16,008 bases of DNA from an uncultured Bacillaceae bacterium (GTDB taxonomy: Bacteria > Bacillota > Bacilli > Bacillales > Cytobacillaceae), in contig CALKIU010000183.1 of NCBI GenBank assembly GCA_937995745.1, positions 1-16,008 of the forward strand, written 5' to 3'. Positions 12,951-16,008 of this stretch are shown one piece after another. Within the stretch, counting starts at the first letter, position 1. Each line of letters begins with the position of its first letter. The translations under genes and the position numbers were made by a program. The notes beneath the pieces are model-generated. The model saw only the letters and a list, made by a program, of their open reading frames with translations. It had not been told where the DNA came from and ran no database searches.

Positions 12951-13412
12951 GTGGCAGACGTTTTAACGGAAGAAGTCATTTACCAAAAAAGCCCGCAAGA
13001 ACTGACGTCTCTTCTTTATGAAGTTTTGATTGATCATTTGCGCGCTGCCGCCGAAGAGGTGGAAAAGAAAAAATATTTGCCCGCCAACCGGAAGCTTCAG
13101 AAAGCGAATGATATTTTGTACCGGCTCGGGGCGGGTCTCAATTATGAAGCGGGAATTATCGCCGATCAGCTTGATGCTTTGTACAACTATATGGCCGAGC
13201 GGCTGATTGCCGCCAATGTGAAAAAGGATGCGGAAGAAATCCGCCATGTTCTGTCGATTGCGGAACGGATTGCCGGCGCTTGGAATGAGGCGATGAAAAC
13301 GAAGCCGGATGGTTCCAGCGACGGTTTCCGCAAGTTGGCCAGCGCTTACGAGCAAAATGTAATGGTGCTCGACCAAGACATCAATGCCGGGAAAGAAGGG
13401 AAGTACCGATGA
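12951..13412 (+). CDS. fliS: FliS-type flagellin export chaperone
   Basis: FliS binds the C-terminal helices of flagellin in the cytoplasm, prevents premature polymerisation and helps deliver it to the exporter. The 153-residue, largely helical protein shows the family pattern: a Tyr before SPQELTSLLYEVLIDHLRAA (residues 14-33), a second helix with LQKANDILYRLGAGLNYEAG, then LYNYMAERLIAANVKKD and a last helix ending WNEAMK. It is longer than many FliS proteins (about 130 residues) through its C-terminal tail. The start is GTG at 12951, with AGGAGG at 12935-12940 and a rather long 10-base gap. Its stop overlaps the hag start in ATGA, so the two are translationally coupled. In B. subtilis fliS lies downstream of hag, after fliD. 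Confidence 0.88.
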   Translation: MADVLTEEVIYQKSPQELTSLLYEVLIDHLRAAAEEVEKKKYLPANRKLQKANDILYRLGAGLNYEAGIIADQLDALYNYMAERLIAANVKKDAEEIRHVLSIAERIAGAWNEAMKTKPDGSSDGFRKLASAYEQNVMVLDQDINAGKEGKYR

Positions 13413-15277
13413 GAATCAATCACAATATCCAGGCGTTAAATGCTTACCGCAATTTGTCGCAAACGATGAATTTGACATCGAAAAGTTTGGAAAAGCTATC
13501 GTCCGGTTTGCGGATTAACAAGGCGGCCGACGACGCGGCCGGTTTGGCGATTTCGGAAAAAATGCGCTCGCAAATCCGCGGGTTGGATATGGCGGAACGG
13601 AACACGCTCGACGCCATTTCCCTCATTCAGACGGCGGAAGGGGCGCTGAGCGAAGTCCACAGCATTCTGCAGCGAATCCGCGAACTTTCCGTCCAAGCGG
13701 CGAACGGGACGCTTGAGGATCGGGACAGGGAAGCGATCCAGTCGGAAATCGATCAATTGACGCAGGAAATTGACCGCATTGCCGATACGACCCAGTTTAA
13801 CCAGAAAGTTCTCTTCAGCGGGGCGGAAGAGGGCCGGGTGTTTGCCGAGGTCAAATCGGACCAGGTCGAGTATGCCGGCAACGGAGTGTGGGAAGGTGTC
13901 GTTACCGCCGCGCCGACGGAACCGGCGAAGTTGACGCTGGAGTTTACGCAGGAGTTTGGAAGCCAGTCGGCAGATGAAGTGAATGGCAAAACCTTTATGA
14001 TCAACGGGTTGACTTACGAAATTTATATAGGGGCGGAAGACAATAAACCGGAAAACGGAAATATTATCATTAATTTAACAGAATGGGAAGACTCTCCAGT
14101 AGGCGATCAAATTGCTTCGAATATCAACCATTTAATGGAGAAGTTGAAGGAAGCGATTAGCAAGAATGATTCGGAAACCTTTTTGATTGGTGACGGTGAT
14201 ATTGTTGAAGCGGAAAATGGGGATAGCGTCTCCAGCGGAAAATTGACCTTGGTGACGAAAGAACCGATGTCCCCTCATGAAGCGGAAAACATAACCGTTG
14301 CCAGCGCAAGCGGCAAAGTACCTGATGGAGTGAATCTCATAGACCCTTTTTCCGGGGAAACTATAGATACTATCAGCGAAGCAAGTATAGCCTTCAAAGC
14401 CCCCGGGACGGCGGAATATACGAATTCCATCCAAATCAGCTTTTCGTCCGTGCCAAAGGACGGCGACTGGCTGAAAATTGACAATTTAACGGTTATGTTT
14501 AAAGACGGTGAATCAGCCGCTTATCAATATTATCCTTCGGATGCCCCCGACAGTCCTATTCCCGGGGAAAAACTTCCCGAAGGGCTGATTGTCATTGATG
14601 TAAAAGATAAAACCGTATTTGATGTTTTGGGAGAAATCCGTAACGCGCTCGAAGAAATAAAGAATAATGATGATGATAATGTTCTCGAAGCGCTCAGCCA
14701 CCATATGGTGATCGGTTCCACACTGGTTCTTTCCACGAACCGGACCGATACGGGGGCCGAATTTGACGCGGACAACTCCAACGGCTTGGAAGTGGCCGTT
14801 TTTGACGGAGATTTTGAAGCCAACCGGGACAAAGCGCTGGAACTGACTTTCCAAATCGGGCCCAACAGCGATGAGTCGCTGACCGTATGGCTCAATGCGA
14901 TGGATGCGGGAAGCCTGGGAATCGGCCGGGATCAAGACGGCAACCCGGTTCCGCCGGGAATGAACGCCAAGCGCGGGGTCGATGTGATGTCGATTGAAGC
15001 GGCCCAGCGGGCGATTGAATTGATCGATAACGCGATCACGATCGTGTCTTCGGAACGGAGCAAACTGGGCGCCATCCAAAACCGTTTGGAGTATACAACG
15101 AACAATTTGCAAACGGCGAGTGAAAACCTCACCTCCGCGGAATCGCGCATCCGCGACTTGGACATGGCCGAAGAAATGACGAACTTCGTGCGGAACAACA
15201 TTCTCAACCAAGCCGGCCAGGCGATGCTCGCCCAAGCGAATCAGCTGCCACAGGGCATTTTGCAGCTTCTCCAATAA
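13409..15277 (+). CDS. hag: Flagellin with enlarged central domain
   Basis: Main filament protein, exported by the flagellar type III system; 622 residues, about twice B. subtilis Hag (304). Residues 1-138 are the conserved N-terminal D0/D1 region (MRINHNIQALNAYRNL, SSGLRINKAADDAAGLAISE, and LQRIRELSVQAANGT at 87-101, the region recognised by TLR5 in other flagellins). Residues about 528-622 are the C-terminal D1/D0 region ending in the family-typical AGQAMLAQANQLPQGILQLL. In between lies a variable surface region of almost 390 residues that seems to hold two similar alpha/beta modules (about 172-298 and 326-465). Its middle DNA is clearly more A/T-rich than the ends. No signal peptide is present, as expected. 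The ATG at 13409 overlaps the fliS stop; a strong terminator follows. Confidence 0.96.
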   Translation: MRINHNIQALNAYRNLSQTMNLTSKSLEKLSSGLRINKAADDAAGLAISEKMRSQIRGLDMAERNTLDAISLIQTAEGALSEVHSILQRIRELSVQAANGTLEDRDREAIQSEIDQLTQEIDRIADTTQFNQKVLFSGAEEGRVFAEVKSDQVEYAGNGVWEGVVTAAPTEPAKLTLEFTQEFGSQSADEVNGKTFMINGLTYEIYIGAEDNKPENGNIIINLTEWEDSPVGDQIASNINHLMEKLKEAISKNDSETFLIGDGDIVEAENGDSVSSGKLTLVTKEPMSPHEAENITVASASGKVPDGVNLIDPFSGETIDTISEASIAFKAPGTAEYTNSIQISFSSVPKDGDWLKIDNLTVMFKDGESAAYQYYPSDAPDSPIPGEKLPEGLIVIDVKDKTVFDVLGEIRNALEEIKNNDDDNVLEALSHHMVIGSTLVLSTNRTDTGAEFDADNSNGLEVAVFDGDFEANRDKALELTFQIGPNSDESLTVWLNAMDAGSLGIGRDQDGNPVPPGMNAKRGVDVMSIEAAQRAIELIDNAITIVSSERSKLGAIQNRLEYTTNNLQTASENLTSAESRIRDLDMAEEMTNFVRNNILNQAGQAMLAQANQLPQGILQLLQ

Positions 15278-15346
15278 ATTGGTTAGCGGCATCGGAACAA
15301 AAACTGCATAGAGCCAAGCCCGGAACGGCGGCCTAAACTGCAATTG

Positions 15347-15372
15347 AGGAGCAGCCTCCCGCTGCTCCTTTT
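15347..15372 (+). terminator. Intrinsic terminator after hag
   Basis: AGGAGCAGC (15347-15355) and GCTGCTCCT (15361-15369) form a perfect 9-base stem with a CTCCC loop; the Ts run on to 15372. It lies 70 bases after the flagellin stop and separates fliS-hag from the YaaR gene. Confidence 0.8.
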
Positions 15373-15496
15373 CCGGCTGACGGGAAAAGGCCGGTTTGGG
15401 GCGGAATGCTTGGGGATCTGGCTGATTTTTTCCAAAATATTAGCCGGCATGATTGGCGCGGGAACAGGATGTATGTGCAAAGGTGGTGCGAGAGCG

Positions 15497-15934
15497 GTGG
15501 AAGTGCAACGGGTCGGAAAAACGGAGGTCCATCGGGTGCAGGCGAAGGAGGAGGCGGCTGCGGCGTCCGTTTCTTTTACGGAAGTGATGGGAAAAAAGCG
15601 GGAGTCTATGATCCATGAGAAGATGATGCGGCTCATCGGCGACATTGAGGAGCAGGGAAAGATACTGGCCGAGTCGCGGACGGTTGAGGACTTGAGGAGA
15701 TACAAGAAGCTGGTCAAAGAGTTTTTGGCCGAAGCGGTGAACAACGGTTTGAAACTGGAGCAGCAGAGGGGCTTCAACCGGCGGGGGCGGACGAAGGTTT
15801 ATAAGATTGTGAAGGAAGTGGACAGCAAGCTGATTGAACTGACCAATCTGGTGTTGGATCAGGAGAAGAAGGGCCTGGACATTTTAGCGCTCGTCGGGGA
15901 AATTAAAGGGCTGTTGTTGAACATTTACACTTGA
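15497..15934 (+). CDS. yaaR: YaaR family (DUF327) protein
   Basis: A 145-residue protein matching YaaR/DUF327, whose function is not established. Family segments are VSFTEVMGKKRE near residues 25-36, a helical MMRLIGDIEEQGKILAESRT, LRRYKKLVKEFLAEAV, LEQQRGFNRRGRTKVYKIVK and the C-terminal GLDILALVGEIKGLLLNIYT. I choose GTG at 15497 because AGGTGG (15481-15486) precedes it and the resulting length equals that of YaaR as I recall it. The open frame continues upstream to 15344, but that part overlaps the hag terminator and looks non-coding. In B. subtilis yaaR lies between yaaQ and holB, so this flagellar location is unusual. It may be the relocated gene or a paralogue. Confidence 0.88.
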   Translation: MEVQRVGKTEVHRVQAKEEAAAASVSFTEVMGKKRESMIHEKMMRLIGDIEEQGKILAESRTVEDLRRYKKLVKEFLAEAVNNGLKLEQQRGFNRRGRTKVYKIVKEVDSKLIELTNLVLDQEKKGLDILALVGEIKGLLLNIYT

Positions 15935-15956
15935 CGGCGGCGGAACGGGAACGGCT

Positions 15957-15983
15957 TAAGAGCGGTTGGAAGAGCGCCGATAT
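15957..15983 (+). promoter_or_regulatory. Sigma-D promoter reading out of the window
   Basis: TAAG (15957-15960), spacer 15, then GCCGATAT (15976-15983), a perfect eight-of-eight sigma-D -10 element with a three-of-four -35. It starts 23 bases after the YaaR stop. The gene it serves begins beyond base 16008; a flagellar, chemotaxis or autolysin gene is expected. Confidence 0.65.
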
Positions 15984-16008
15984 AAAGATACGGAAGAGCG
16001 TTGTTTGT

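Noticed and set aside
15344..15496. N-terminal extension of the YaaR frame
   Set aside because: It overlaps the hag terminator, is unlike the family, and a GTG start with a proper ribosome-binding site gives the usual YaaR length.
1..16008. CRISPR array, tRNA, rRNA, prophage or insertion-sequence genes
   Set aside because: I looked for regularly spaced repeats, tRNA-like cloverleafs and transposase or integrase motifs and saw none.

Overview
The window looks like the chromosome of a motile, competence-gene-carrying, moderate-G+C member of the Bacillaceae. I infer this from strong family resemblance, recalled from memory, to the Bacillus subtilis gene run tagV/yvyE/degS-degU/degV/comF/yvyF/flgM and to the flagellar genes hag, fliS, ylqG, ylqH and yaaR. 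Strong AGGAGG-type ribosome-binding sites and some GTG/TTG starts fit this. A thermophilic relative such as Caldibacillus or Geobacillus is plausible, but I could not test the species.

Layout. (1) Bases 1-1710, minus strand: a partial LytR-CpsA-Psr (LCP) wall-polymer ligase of TagU/TagV type, cut by the window edge, and yvyE (YigZ/IMPACT family). (2) 1711-2433: a divergent regulatory interval with a good promoter for yvyE, an extended -10 in the other direction, several palindromes and a terminator-like hairpin well upstream of degS. (3) 2434-4302, plus strand: the DegS sensor kinase and DegU response regulator. (4) 4303-5117: about 800 bases without a convincing gene, opening with terminator-like hairpins. 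(5) 5118-8755: DegV fatty-acid-binding protein, then the DNA-uptake genes comFA and comFC. No comFB lies between them, and ComFA carries a Ser-rich repetitive linker of about 130 residues. (6) 8876-10382: yvyF, an 800-base interval with a nested inverted-repeat element, then flgM (anti-sigma-D) behind a sigma-D-like promoter and closed by a strong terminator. (7) 10492-12827: a translationally coupled pair, a FliK/YlqG-like protein and a stand-alone FlhB C-terminal-domain protein (YlqH-like). (8) 12951-15277: fliS overlapping hag by four bases, the latter encoding a 622-residue flagellin with a large, locally AT-rich variable region, then a strong terminator. (9) 15497-15934: a YaaR (DUF327) protein, followed by a near-perfect sigma-D promoter reading out of the window.

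How the parts fit. DegS-DegU and FlgM control motility and competence, comFA/comFC act in transformation, and the last third is a flagellar late-gene region. Compared with B. subtilis, that region is rearranged. flgN, flgK, flgL, fliW and csrA are not in their usual place after flgM. A FliK-like/FlhB-CTD pair sits there instead, fliS precedes hag, and yaaR follows hag. The best candidate for a little-described system is this block of export-switch-like pair, export chaperone and enlarged flagellin.
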